Assembly: GCA_016839555.1 (NCBI GenBank)
Contig: JAEOUA010000009.1
Span: 61,221 to 125,220, forward strand
DNA from: Promethearchaeota archaeon
Lineage (GTDB): Archaea; Asgardarchaeota; Lokiarchaeia; Sigyniarchaeales; SOKP01
Reading direction: 5' to 3'
Length of the DNA stretch: 64,000 bases
Positions 36,274 through 49,009 of this stretch are shown here, in pieces. The position numbers and the translations under genes were made by a program. The notes under the pieces are model-generated. The model was not told the DNA's origin, did no database searches, and was given only the letters and a program-made list of their open reading frames with translations. The first letter of the stretch is position 1, and every line of letters begins with the position of its first letter.

Positions 36274-36372
36274 AATTGTTAAAATTAATATATAATATCT
36301 TTTATATTTTAATATCAATATCATATAATAATTGATATATTTCTTAAAAAATTTTGAGAGAGAGGATTACTT

Positions 36373-37206
36373 ATAGAAAAATTTGCGAGTGTAAATGGTA
36401 TAAAGATCTGTTATGAAGACCAAGGAAAAGGAGAGCCAATTATATTAATTCATGGGATAGGCGCTAAAAAAGAAACGTGGATTGCCCAAATAGACAGTTT
36501 AAGTGCTCATTTTCGAGTAATAGCTTTTGATATGAGGGGAGTTGGAAAGTCAGATCGACCTAAAGAACCCTATACAATGAAATTATTGGCAGATGATGTA
36601 AAGGGATTAATGGATTATTTAAATATTAAAAAAGCACATATAATTGGAAGGAGTTTGGGAGGAATGGTCGCCCAGCATTTCGCACTCAATTATCCAGATA
36701 ATCTTCAAAAATTAGTATTATTAACAACAAATCCCCAAATTCCCGATGAAAAGGCAGCGGAATTTATTAAAAATGGAAGAATTGAAGAGATTAAACAACT
36801 AACAGAAGATCCAGAAAAGGCATTTTGGCAAAAATCAAAGCTTTTATTTTATAAAGATTTTAGAAGAAAGATGAAAAGTGATCCTAAAAAGAAATTTTAT
36901 GGCATCTGGTCTGTGGAAGATTTAATAACAGAAAGCAAAAAAGATCCCTCAACTCCTCAAGATATTATAAACCTTTCAAATGCATTAAGATCACACGATA
37001 TTTTAGAGAAACTTCACTTAATAAAAAATGAAACATTATTGATAGCAGGAACACATGACAGACTTACCCCGAAATCTTCTATGATTGAGATTCATAAAAG
37101 AATCCCAAATAGTAAATTACACATAATAGAGAATACAGGGCATTTTCTCCATCTTTCAAGAGCGCCAGAAGTAAATCGATTAATTATCGAGTTTTTGCAA
37201 AATTAA
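36373..37206 (+). CDS. Alpha/beta hydrolase, copy 1, apparent ATA start codon
   Basis: A 277-residue alpha/beta hydrolase if started at ATA 36373. The frame then reads I-E-K-F-A-S-V-N-G-I-K-I-C-Y-E, which aligns with MSKKFANVNGIKICYE of the paralogue 42 bases downstream. It includes the oxyanion-hole motif LIHGIG. No ATG, GTG or TTG occurs between the upstream TGA and ATG 36532, and starting there would remove the HG motif, so the shorter call is almost certainly wrong. GAGAGGA (36358-36366 region) is a suitable ribosome site seven bases before the ATA. The nucleophile is in GRSLGG, the Asp in GTHDRLTP and the His in TGHFLH. The substrate is unknown. A pseudogene that lost its ATG is the alternative. 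Confidence 0.82.
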   Translation: MEKFASVNGIKICYEDQGKGEPIILIHGIGAKKETWIAQIDSLSAHFRVIAFDMRGVGKSDRPKEPYTMKLLADDVKGLMDYLNIKKAHIIGRSLGGMVAQHFALNYPDNLQKLVLLTTNPQIPDEKAAEFIKNGRIEEIKQLTEDPEKAFWQKSKLLFYKDFRRKMKSDPKKKFYGIWSVEDLITESKKDPSTPQDIINLSNALRSHDILEKLHLIKNETLLIAGTHDRLTPKSSMIEIHKRIPNSKLHIIENTGHFLHLSRAPEVNRLIIEFLQN

Positions 37207-37247
37207 TTTGTATAACTTTATTATTATTTTTTTCATTGTTTAAAATT

Positions 37248-38087
37248 ATGAGTAAAAAATTTGCTAATGTTAATGGAATAAAAATCTGTTATGAAATCAA
37301 AGGAAAAGGCGAGCCTCTAATATTAGTTCATGGATTCGGAGGTAACAAAGAAGGTTGGATTGCTCAATTTGAACCTTTAGCAGAACATTTTAAGGTAATT
37401 CGATTTGATAATAGAGGGGCGGGGGAATCTGACAGACCAGATATGCCCTATACTATGGAAATATTCGCTGATGATATTGCTGGATTAATGGATTATCTAA
37501 ATATTAAAAAATCACATATAAGTGGATGGAGTCTGGGAGGAATGATTGTCCAGCAATTTGCAATCAAATATCCCGAAAGAATTAATAAAATTGTCCTTAT
37601 TAATACTCTTCCAAAAGGTCCTGGAAATAAAGCAGGAATAAAAATTTACGAACAGAATCAAATTAACGATTATCATAGAAAAATGGAAGATCCTAAAGCT
37701 GCTTTTTTCGAAGGAGCAAGATTGGGTTTTTATCATTCCTTTAGAAAGGAGCTGGAAAAAAATCCTCATAAAAAGCACTATGGCTTATTCTCAGCTGAAG
37801 ATATAATCAAAATTAATGCATTAAACCCTTCAACTCCCCAAGATATTAAGAATCAAGCTCATGCCTTAGAAAACTATGATGTATTTGATAAATTACCTCA
37901 AATTAAGAATGAGACGTTAATTCTCGCTGCTAGCCATGATCGTCTAACTCCTAAAAGTATGAATCAAAAAATTCATGAGCAAATTCCAAATAGTAAACTA
38001 ATTATTATTGAGAAGGCGGGTCATGAATCTCCTCGAGAGAAAACTCCTCAAGTTAATCAATATATTATAGATTTTTTAAAGTCATAA
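37248..38087 (+). CDS. Alpha/beta hydrolase, copy 2
   Basis: A 279-residue alpha/beta hydrolase starting MSKKFANVNGIKICYE. The catalytic triad is visible: Ser in GWSLGG, Asp in ASHDRLTPKS and His in KAGHESPRE; the oxyanion loop is LVHGFGGNK. It is a tandem duplicate of the gene just upstream, similar along its whole length, including the FDxRGxGxSDRP loop and the STPQDI segment of the lid. I chose ATG 37248 over the in-frame TTG 37236. Family members include esterases, haloperoxidase-like enzymes and lactonases; the sequence does not decide among them. Confidence 0.88.
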   Translation: MSKKFANVNGIKICYEIKGKGEPLILVHGFGGNKEGWIAQFEPLAEHFKVIRFDNRGAGESDRPDMPYTMEIFADDIAGLMDYLNIKKSHISGWSLGGMIVQQFAIKYPERINKIVLINTLPKGPGNKAGIKIYEQNQINDYHRKMEDPKAAFFEGARLGFYHSFRKELEKNPHKKHYGLFSAEDIIKINALNPSTPQDIKNQAHALENYDVFDKLPQIKNETLILAASHDRLTPKSMNQKIHEQIPNSKLIIIEKAGHESPREKTPQVNQYIIDFLKS

Positions 38088-38233
38088 TTACTTTTTATTA
38101 ATTTTCTTTTTTCTAATATCTATAAAATTTGGAACTCTCCTTATTGAATATTAATATCAAATTTTAAAGTGAATTAATATTTCACTTATCACTAAATAAA
38201 AACTTAAAATTTAATAAAATAGTGGATTAGGGA

Positions 38234-39493
38234 TTGACTGAAGTTAAAACATCACGCTGGAAAGATCACAAAGTAGGTAAACTATTTGATTATCCTCGGC
38301 TTTTTCCTCTCTGGATGGCGGTATTTATCGACATTTTAGGATTTTATTTCATCCTACCATTTTTACCAAATTTTATAACTCAATTTAACACAACTCCATT
38401 GGTTGTTGGAATAATTATTGCTGTTAATGCCATCTTTACCTTCTTTTTTGCTCCTGTCTGGGGGAGACTTAGCGATTCTTACGGAAGAAAACCAATGCTC
38501 TTAATCTCTCAATTTGGCACAATGTTTGCGTTTCTTATTTTAGCATTTTCAGATTCTATTATGTTAATTTTTATTTCAAGAATGGTAGATGGGATATTTG
38601 GTGGTAACTTTCCTCTTGCTAAAGCTGTTATTAGCGATGTTGTACCTCCAAAAGATCGTGGTACGCAAATGACTAACATAGGAGTTGCTCATGTACTGTC
38701 ATCTCTGATAGGTCCAGGCATAGGAGGCATATTATATTCATTTGGAGGGATCTTACTTTCTGGTCTCCTTGCTGCTTCATTATCTTTTTTTACAATAGTT
38801 ATAACAGCCATATTATTAGAGGAATCATGGCAGAAGTGGAAACGAGAAAAAGAAAGAATTGAGCCAAAGGAAAAAGTAAAAATATCAAAAAACTCTCTGG
38901 CAATGTATTTTCTTGTGTTATGGGGATTTCATACGATTTCTTTTACAATGTATGTTTCGAATATTTCTCAATATCTTGGGATCATTGTGGGTCTTGTTGC
39001 CCTTGAAATTGGAATAATTTTAACAATTTCAGGAGTATTCAGAGCAGTAACTCGGTTTACATTATTTAAACCTATGTTAAGAAGATTCGGTGAGAAAATT
39101 ATGATTATAATGGGGTTAACTTTATTCATTATAACATTTTTCTTTGTTGGATTCACAATTAATCCGATAATTATCGTTACTTTATCAATCCTCATAAGTT
39201 TTGCCGCAGCATCAGTTAGAGGTAATATGCTAAGCTTAATATCTCAATCTGTTAGTCCTAAAATTCAAGGTCGGATTAATAGTTATACTACATCTCTAGA
39301 TTCTGTTGCACAAATTATTGGGCCGATTATTGGAGGTGTCATTTTCGATTTAAGTGTGGTAAATATTATTGATCCTTATTGGTGGGGCGTATTAATGAGT
39401 ATATTTGGTGGGATTGCTTTAATTTTGTTTTGTAATAAATTTAGAAGCAATAAATCATCTAAATCTCAAGGAATAGATAACTTATTTATATAA
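38234..39493 (+). CDS. Major facilitator superfamily transporter
   Basis: A 419-residue protein with about twelve membrane helices. The loop 2-3 signature is present as GRLSDSYGRKPML (about residues 76-88), and the central cytoplasmic loop (WQKWKREKERIEPKEKVK) separates two six-helix halves. It resembles drug/sugar MFS exporters of the TetA type. The start appears to be TTG 38234. It lies between the hydrolases and beta-galactosidase, all on the plus strand, so import or export of a sugar or its product is possible, but the substrate cannot be read from sequence. Confidence 0.9.
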   Translation: MTEVKTSRWKDHKVGKLFDYPRLFPLWMAVFIDILGFYFILPFLPNFITQFNTTPLVVGIIIAVNAIFTFFFAPVWGRLSDSYGRKPMLLISQFGTMFAFLILAFSDSIMLIFISRMVDGIFGGNFPLAKAVISDVVPPKDRGTQMTNIGVAHVLSSLIGPGIGGILYSFGGILLSGLLAASLSFFTIVITAILLEESWQKWKREKERIEPKEKVKISKNSLAMYFLVLWGFHTISFTMYVSNISQYLGIIVGLVALEIGIILTISGVFRAVTRFTLFKPMLRRFGEKIMIIMGLTLFIITFFFVGFTINPIIIVTLSILISFAAASVRGNMLSLISQSVSPKIQGRINSYTTSLDSVAQIIGPIIGGVIFDLSVVNIIDPYWWGVLMSIFGGIALILFCNKFRSNKSSKSQGIDNLFI

Positions 39494-39552
39494 TATATTA
39501 AATTCTATTCAATTTCTTACATTTTCATAAATAATACGAAATTATTATATAA

Positions 39553-42708
<3,156 letters not shown>

Positions 42709-42741
42709 AAAACTAAAATTTATCCAAACAAATTTTTTCTT

Positions 42742-43410
42742 TTATTTAATTGGTAAAGTAATCCCTCTCTTTTTTAGTGCCTTAGAAACAAAAGGATAGT
42801 CTATTAAACTTTCATATTCTAAATTCGGCATATTTAACTTTTGAATTGCTTGTTCTGTAAATAAATCTGCTAATATAGCGGGTCTATTTTTAATATTATA
42901 TTTATTTAAAAGTTGTAAGGCTTTCAATTGTTTTTCGAAAAAGATTCCTTCTGCGCCCGTTATTTTTTCGAATGATTTCTGATCTACTCCCTTTAAAGAT
43001 ACTCTAATATATAAATTTCCAAGATTACTTAATTGTATTATATAGTCTTCATCTAAAAGGATTCCATTAGTTTCTAAAACAAATAATATATGTTTGGGGA
43101 TTAAATTAATAACTTCGATAAGATGGTTTCTACAAATGGTTGGTTCACCGCCACTTATTCTAACTAAGGGTTGGTGGAATTGTAATAACTTTTCACTTAC
43201 TTCTGTTGGTTTATAAAAATTTCCATATATTTTTGGATTCCAGACCTTTTTCTGAGCCCAACAGTATGCACATCTTAGATTGCATCCTAAGCAGTCTGCA
43301 GTTGCGCACCCCCCATAAAATTTAGTAGCTCTAAATCTATAATATTTTCTTTGAGTATCTTGGCAAATAATTTTTTTAACCTTTTGTGTTAATTCTTCTG
43401 GATTAATCAT
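42742..43410 (-). CDS. Radical SAM protein
   Basis: A 222-residue short radical SAM protein. The cluster motif is CNLRCAYCWA (CxxxCxxC) within a cysteine-rich segment, GGCATADCLGCNLRCAYC, so further Fe-S ligands are possible. RISGGEPTICR is the SAM-binding GGEP motif, and VLETNGILL and VSLKGVDQ are typical later strands. It lacks a C-terminal SPASM domain. It is somewhat similar to archaeal molybdenum-cofactor or PflA-type activating enzymes but too short for certainty. It converges with the beta-galactosidase gene and has no partner. Confidence 0.82.
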   Translation of the reverse strand: MINPEELTQKVKKIICQDTQRKYYRFRATKFYGGCATADCLGCNLRCAYCWAQKKVWNPKIYGNFYKPTEVSEKLLQFHQPLVRISGGEPTICRNHLIEVINLIPKHILFVLETNGILLDEDYIIQLSNLGNLYIRVSLKGVDQKSFEKITGAEGIFFEKQLKALQLLNKYNIKNRPAILADLFTEQAIQKLNMPNLEYESLIDYPFVSKALKKRGITLPIK

Positions 43411-43467
43411 ATTTCCGAGTGAAATGTTTTAAAAATAAAATTTTAATTAATATATAATCAGAGCTCC

Positions 43468-44418
43468 TTATTGATTATAATTCTCTAAACGAGCTTGGAA
43501 TTTACTTAAATTAAAAACCCCAAATATAATTAAACCTAATGCAATAATAAAAAAATATAAATTTTCGAATCTCTGTTTAAATATAAATAATCCAACAAGA
43601 ATAGGAATAATGATTGAGAGACTATTGATGATTAAATAAACAATTGAGGCTTTGGCTTTCTGAAAACCAATTTGGTAGAATAGAACTCCCAATAGAAAAA
43701 ATACGCCCATTCCCCAGAGAGAGATGCATACCCAGATATGATAAATATCAAACCAAAAAATGCCAAATAATATTTCTGCCCAGCCAAAAGGAGATATAAT
43801 GGATATATTTGCATCATTATACGCTTGAGTGAAAATATTAGTAAAAATCGTCCCAATAGCATTTAAAATAACTCCTGTAATTGTTAAAAAAATGCCCTCC
43901 AATGGAGTATTTGCTTTTAATTTGGCAATTAGATAAAATACTAAGGATAAAATTATACTTGTTATGAAAAAAATTAGGAAGGGAACTACAAAGCCATACA
44001 GATCAATTTTAATTTGAGATATCTTGGAAAAAGCGATTACAATTGGAGCAATTCCTAATAAAATCGCAGAATAAATTTCGATTTTTCTAACTTTTTCATC
44101 TAAGATTCTCACAGAAGAGATTAAAAAAATTATTAAACCTAAACTAGTCATTGGTTGAACTACCAGTATTCCAACTAAGCTAACTGCAATAATAAATGGA
44201 ACCCAACCGATAATACCCAATAAGATCCCTATTATCCAAATTTTATTTTTAAAGAATTCAAGAAATGAATAGAGTAAATTTTTTAGACCATTATTAAAAG
44301 CAAGTTCTGGCAAGCCTTGCATTAATCCTTTCTTTTGAAATACAAAACCCATAGAAAAACAAATTGTTGCTATTAAAGCGAGAACAATTCCAAGAATAAT
44401 AGTAAATATATCAATCAT
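43468..44418 (-). CDS. DMT-superfamily membrane transporter (NIPA/EamA-like)
   Basis: A 316-residue protein of about nine to ten membrane helices with a short charged N-terminal loop (FQKKGLMQGLPELAFNNGLK). The ATICFSMGFVFQKKGL opening resembles NIPA-type magnesium transporters and EamA drug/metabolite transporters, which share a ten-helix fold from an internal duplication. No substrate can be assigned. It is divergent from the hexapeptide protein gene across 60 bases, a tight shared promoter region. Confidence 0.75.
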   Translation of the reverse strand: MIDIFTIILGIVLALIATICFSMGFVFQKKGLMQGLPELAFNNGLKNLLYSFLEFFKNKIWIIGILLGIIGWVPFIIAVSLVGILVVQPMTSLGLIIFLISSVRILDEKVRKIEIYSAILLGIAPIVIAFSKISQIKIDLYGFVVPFLIFFITSIILSLVFYLIAKLKANTPLEGIFLTITGVILNAIGTIFTNIFTQAYNDANISIISPFGWAEILFGIFWFDIYHIWVCISLWGMGVFFLLGVLFYQIGFQKAKASIVYLIINSLSIIIPILVGLFIFKQRFENLYFFIIALGLIIFGVFNLSKFQARLENYNQ

Positions 44419-44477
44419 AAAAAGTTATAGAAATTAAAATTAATAATTTTTAATAATTTTTGATCTGTATTATTATT

Positions 44478-45251
44478 ATGGAAACTGAGGAAGCCGAATC
44501 AGATGTTGTGGAACTTCCGATAATAGAATTTATTAGTATTAATTTTATTACCGCCATGATTCCTTTTTATTTCTGTCTTGGTATTTTCTTATTAATTGAA
44601 TTCTTTTTTATTGTAATTATGTCATTATCTTTCCTAATTCAGCTTTTTATCTTACCTTTTGTCTTCTTTTTTTTGTATTATATTTATATCTTAATTTTAA
44701 TAGAAGTATGCGCTATATGGGTGAAAATTTGGAATAAAAAATCTCCCCAAGAACAAGGAGCTTTTAAAAGGATTTTAGATGATATAGAATCTGCAGAAGG
44801 AAAGATGTTGAAATATTATCATAGAAGGGGTTTCATAATTAAATTCCCTGTCTGGTTGTCATCAAAATCTCCTTTTCCCTGGCTTCTTAACAGAGCTCTA
44901 AGAAGAATTGGACATAATGAAATTGGCATTAATGTAATTTATTGCGATGGCTTTCCAGGACTAGAACTCACAAAAATAGGAGATAATTCTTTCATTTATC
45001 CTACATCTGCGATATCAAGCCATGCCATCCAATCTATTTTTGGAAAAATAACTATAAAAGAAGTTAAGTTGGGTAAAAATACTATTTTATATCCAGGGTG
45101 CATAATAGGTCCTGGAGCTCACACTGAAGATGACGTTACGATTTATCCACATTCTGGTTTGCATAAAGGTTGGAGGGGTGAAAAAGATAAGAAATATTAT
45201 TTAGGTATTCCCGCCAAACCTATAGAGAAAGAAGAAATGAATGATGAATAA
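44478..45251 (+). CDS. Membrane-anchored left-handed beta-helix (hexapeptide) acyltransferase-like protein
   Basis: A 257-residue protein from ATG 44478 (a TTG at 44460 is in frame but adds only six hydrophobic residues). Two strong hydrophobic segments lie near residues 15-75. The C-terminal half has hexapeptide-repeat turns (IGDNSFIYPTSAIS, LGKNTILYPGCIIGPGAHTEDDVTIYP) followed by YLGIPAKPI, the usual end of a left-handed beta-helix acyl- or acetyltransferase. It may modify a lipid or glycan at the membrane. The repeat number is low, so a non-catalytic variant is possible. Confidence 0.72.
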   Translation: METEEAESDVVELPIIEFISINFITAMIPFYFCLGIFLLIEFFFIVIMSLSFLIQLFILPFVFFFLYYIYILILIEVCAIWVKIWNKKSPQEQGAFKRILDDIESAEGKMLKYYHRRGFIIKFPVWLSSKSPFPWLLNRALRRIGHNEIGINVIYCDGFPGLELTKIGDNSFIYPTSAISSHAIQSIFGKITIKEVKLGKNTILYPGCIIGPGAHTEDDVTIYPHSGLHKGWRGEKDKKYYLGIPAKPIEKEEMNDE

Positions 45252-45318
45252 TAAATTTAGAGGAATAAAAAAAAGTTGCTTAGAATATCTATTAATTTAA
45301 ATGGTGGTTATTCCTTTC

Positions 45319-46818
45319 TTATTTAGGATATTTTCCATGCGCTTGTAGAAATTCTCGATATATATTGAGTTTATCTAAAACCTTACTAACCAAATCGAAA
45401 TTTTCATAGACGGGGACATTTCGATTCAATAATTTCAGTTTAAATCGATATCTACTTTTATACTACTCAAATCCCTCTGAAATCTTTAGCATAACACAGT
45501 ACATTGGTTTCGTGCATATTCTTTTTGCTTTTCCGATATATTTCACAAAAGTTATAGTCAAATCAACCCCTTCCTTAAAACCCATTTTTGAAATCATGGT
45601 TCTTTCTAATCCTTGAAAACGCTCGGGATCTTTTACAAATAATATAGCATCGATATTAGGGTCTTTATCAAGTGTAATAATTGTCCGATAATAGATATGT
45701 GGTAATGCTCCCATAGCACCTAAATCAAGGGGATTTGAAAAACTTGTGTTGACATCCGGAAGAAATCGACCCATTTTTTCCATAGTTTTATTGGTTAATT
45801 TTGGAATCTTTAGATTATATCTTTCCAATGTATCTGCAGCTTCTATACTTGCGCCTCCTCCAATTCCTATTAAGCCAATATTTCGTGAAGCCGGGAGATG
45901 GGTAAGTTTAAACGCAGAAGCTAACGCTGCTAATTCAATAGAATTGTCTACCAAACAACATCCCGTTTGTTTTGTCATAGCTTTCCATATACGATTATTT
46001 CCGGCCAATCCTCCCGTATGCGATTTAATTGCATCTTTTGTAGCTTCTCCGAAACCGGATTTCCATAAGATAACAGGCTTTCTATTTAAACTACATTTTC
46101 TTACAGCATCCATAAATCTGCGCCCTTGCTCTTGGTTTTTTAAGCTTTCAAGATATAAACCGATAATAGCTGTTTTATCATCATGTAAGAAATATTCTAA
46201 AAATTCGGGATATGATAGATCTATAGCATTTCCAATTGAAATCATTTTTGATACATAACAACCATATGAAACTGCTAATTGGGATACATTGACCGCTAAG
46301 CCTCCTGATTGAAATAATCCTCCAAAATTACCGGTTTTTTTAGATTGTCCTCTTCCAAAATATAAATCTGATTCCGGACAATATACTCCAATACAATTTG
46401 GACCTATTATATTAATTCCATATTTCCTGGCTATATTTAACACTTCTTCTTCTAATCCTTCATTTCCAATTTCGCTAAATCCAGAACTAAAAATTGTAAC
46501 AAATGGTACATTTTTTTGACCTGTTTCTTCTAAGACTTTTGGTACTATTTTTGCTGGGACGCCTATAATAACATAATCGATAGGATTTTGATCGGGTATA
46601 TCTAATATAGACCCATACACATCAATCCCATACAGTTTTTCCCCTTTTAATCTCGGATTAAACAAATACATAGGTTCTTTGAATCGATCTTTCATAACTT
46701 GGAGAAAATACCCTCCTCCTGTGGGATTATATGAAGCCCCGATAATTCCTATGGCTCGTGGATAAAATAATCTTTCATAATTGATTTTTTTACGCTTTTG
46801 AGTAGTGGAAGCAAACAT
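45319..46818 (-). pseudogene. ADP-forming acyl-CoA synthetase alpha subunit interrupted by in-frame TAG
   Basis: Residues 1-451 are the alpha part of an ADP-forming acyl-CoA synthetase: CoA-binding domain (AIGIIGASYNPTGGGY) and the phospho-His loop IKSHTGGLAGNN. The frame then meets TAG at 45465-45463, reading SEGFE-stop. Beyond it, in the same frame, 47 more codons continue the expected family C-terminus (LKLLNRNVPVYENFDLVSKV) to a TAA at 45319. Full length would be 499 residues. So either the gene took a late nonsense mutation, the base is an assembly error, or TAG is read through. No beta subunit is adjacent, unlike the intact fused enzyme at 9371. TAG is otherwise a rare but normal stop here (CooC-like gene). 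Confidence 0.75.
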
Positions 46819-47049
46819 AATCTTATTATAGTATTATTTTTTGTTCTTAGCTAATGATTTATTTAATCAAGTTATACTAAAATATTTTATTACCTTATAT
46901 AAAAAAATAGGAGTTTTAATGGTCTATAATCTATTTAAATGAATAAATCTTATTTTTGAAATCAATATTAATTATATGCCATTACTACTTTTTTCCATTT
47001 CCTTTTTTCTCCCATTCTTGAAACGACTATAATACTTCATTAATTTCTT

Positions 47050-47217
47050 TTATATATTTATTCCTGCTTTAGCATACTCCCCATCTTCAAAAATTAAAAA
47101 TAATGTCCCGAATATAATATAGATCTATTTATAGGCAAAAAAGCCCCCAATAAAAGTTAAAATGGCTAAAAATATAATAATTGAGTTTAAATAATTAAAT
47201 AATTTGAAAGTTTTCAT
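47050..47217 (-). pseudogene. Small two-helix membrane protein frame interrupted by TAG
   Basis: ATG 47217 starts a frame of 30 codons with one clear membrane helix (SIIIFLAILTFIGGFFAYK), then TAG at 47127-47125. The same frame continues with a second hydrophobic segment (IYIIFGTLFLIFEDGEYAK) to TAA at 47050. Together it looks like a 55-residue two-helix protein with an amber codon at its hairpin. The upstream piece may be a real single-helix peptide, or the whole may be decaying. About 230 AT-rich bases without features lie between it and the acyl-CoA synthetase start. Confidence 0.35.
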
Positions 47218-47339
47218 TAATATTCTCAATATTTAATTTGATTATCTTATTTTAATATTTGTTTGTATAGTTTTAATACTAGTTTTCTTCATTTTCAAAT
47301 TAATATATTTAAATTAGTTATTTTTAAAAAGTTTAAATT

Positions 47340-47474
47340 TTAGAGATTAAGAAGTCGATTTTCGAGATCCTTTAGCTCTACTTCAATCCTTTTAATCATC
47401 ATGTCATAGATCTCTTCAGAAATTTTTTTTGCCAAAAATAATTTATCGAATTCATCTAATTTTTTTATAATTAT
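47340..47474 (-). CDS. Short SHOCT-like helical frame without canonical start
   Basis: Directly after the winged-helix gene, on the same strand, a frame reads LDEFDKLFLAKKISEEIYD and ends LENRLLNL-stop. Pattern and length recall the short C-terminal SHOCT-type motif (leucine-rich helix, then I-S-E-E-x-Y). Two TAA codons separate it from the upstream gene. In-frame candidates for initiation are ATA 47474 or ATT 47471 (44-45 codons) or TTG 47435 (31 codons); none has a good ribosome site. It may be the end of a broken gene. Confidence 0.3.
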   Translation of the reverse strand: MIIKKLDEFDKLFLAKKISEEIYDMMIKRIEVELKDLENRLLNL

Positions 47475-47486
47475 TTTTTATTTTAT

Positions 47487-48857
47487 TTATTTTGAGACAA
47501 TATACCATTGATCACCGTGTAAAAAGGACTTTGAATGTCTTAATATACCGACATGTGTTAAATCATCTAAAAGCTGAATAACTTTTTCTTTTGTCCATCC
47601 AGTTTTTTCAATAATATCTGCTATAGAGAATTTTTCTAATTGTAAAGCGATTTGTATTAATTGATTTTCATCTTCAGAGATATCATGAGCTTTAAGTTGT
47701 ACCACTTTAAAATAATGGTCTTCATCTTGTTCAATCACTTTAATTCCTGGAATATATCCCTCATCAGCGAGTTCGTTAATTACATATTCTAATTCTTCTA
47801 TTGAAAACCTTAATGCTGGTTTTTGGTCTAAAATTAAATCATGAAGGGCAAATAAAGGTATATTGTTTTTAATTTCATAAGTATGATTATTTAATATGTA
47901 TTGATTTCTATTGACCGCATTAAAAATTTCTAACACTCCTTCTTTAATCGCGTCTGTTTTAGGTATACTTTTATCAAGAGAAGGTTCAATAAGTTTATCT
48001 ACAATAGTCTCATCAAATTCATTTTTTAAGATTATTTTTAATTCATCTTCAGAGAAAATTGGAGAATGTACATTTATTTTCATTCTTTGATTCATAAGAT
48101 ATGTCAAGACTCTTAATTCTTCTCTAAGATCTTTTGCCATTAAGTAAGCATTGGAATAGGCTTCATTTTCAATGTATTGTGATACTTTTTCACTCATCGC
48201 AGAAAAATAATGAATTTGATTCAAAATAACTGAATTAATGAAGAAAATCTCCCCAAGTAATGATTTTACCTCTTTTTTCGTTAATTTTTTTTGATCTTTA
48301 TTAATCTTTTTTAATTTATACTTCTTTATAGGATCCTTTGCCATATTAGCAAAATTTTGCTTAATAGATTTTATTCGTTTAATAATAAAACCCATTAAAT
48401 CCTCAAACATAGGATCATTTAGATTCAAAATTGTACCTAATGTCTTGCTCAATTCAATTTGAATTGATTTTAGGGAGATAGAGATGTTTTCATGGGAAGT
48501 TTTTAGCTTTTCATTTATATCTTCAATATTTTTAGGTATCTCTATATTTTGGATTAATTCAGCTTCTTTACTCATAAATTGAGGTTTTTCTATATCTTTT
48601 CCATTAACTTGTTTTAAGACTTTTATTCCAAATTTAGTTATTCTCCATTTAGGCAAAACTTTATTTTTTTCCACAATTCTTTCAACCTGATTGAACTTTT
48701 CTAATTGAAGTAAGATATTTTTTACAACTCGCATTGAAAGATCTGTATTAGTGCTTATATTTCGTATACTGGATAACTCTTTCATTTTTTGACTTAGATA
48801 ACGTAAAACGGATTCGATGCCCATCAAACTTATTGGCAAATCTCTTGAATTTGACAT
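47487..48857 (-). CDS. Winged-helix DNA-binding protein with coiled-coil middle
   Basis: A 456-residue protein. The N-terminus (about 10-85) is a winged helix-turn-helix (MKELSSIRNIS, RVVKNILLQLEKFNQVERI, WRITKFGIKVL). The middle is charged and helical (about 110-260). The C-terminus (about 385-456) is another winged helix: FSIADIIEKTGWTKEKVIQLLDDL then GILRHSKSF. A third helix-turn-helix-like segment (LRFSIEELEYVINELADEGYIPG) precedes it. It is probably a transcription factor or chromatin-related protein specific to this lineage. No ligand domain is recognised. Confidence 0.75.
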   Translation of the reverse strand: MSNSRDLPISLMGIESVLRYLSQKMKELSSIRNISTNTDLSMRVVKNILLQLEKFNQVERIVEKNKVLPKWRITKFGIKVLKQVNGKDIEKPQFMSKEAELIQNIEIPKNIEDINEKLKTSHENISISLKSIQIELSKTLGTILNLNDPMFEDLMGFIIKRIKSIKQNFANMAKDPIKKYKLKKINKDQKKLTKKEVKSLLGEIFFINSVILNQIHYFSAMSEKVSQYIENEAYSNAYLMAKDLREELRVLTYLMNQRMKINVHSPIFSEDELKIILKNEFDETIVDKLIEPSLDKSIPKTDAIKEGVLEIFNAVNRNQYILNNHTYEIKNNIPLFALHDLILDQKPALRFSIEELEYVINELADEGYIPGIKVIEQDEDHYFKVVQLKAHDISEDENQLIQIALQLEKFSIADIIEKTGWTKEKVIQLLDDLTHVGILRHSKSFLHGDQWYIVSK

Positions 48858-49009
48858 AGTAATAAATTTTTTTCAATGAATTTTTTATAATATATTAGAT
48901 TCTCTTATATTTAAATCTTTTTCCATATGGAAACAATTTCCAAAAATTAAATTCTTTATTTGGAAATAAGATTATAAGGTATGGCTCTATGATTGCTTGA
49001 TATAAAAGT

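Noticed and set aside
45746..46258. 170-residue plus-strand frame inside the acyl-CoA synthetase alpha gene
   Set aside because: It is antisense to recognised conserved domains; its length follows from codon bias of the real gene.
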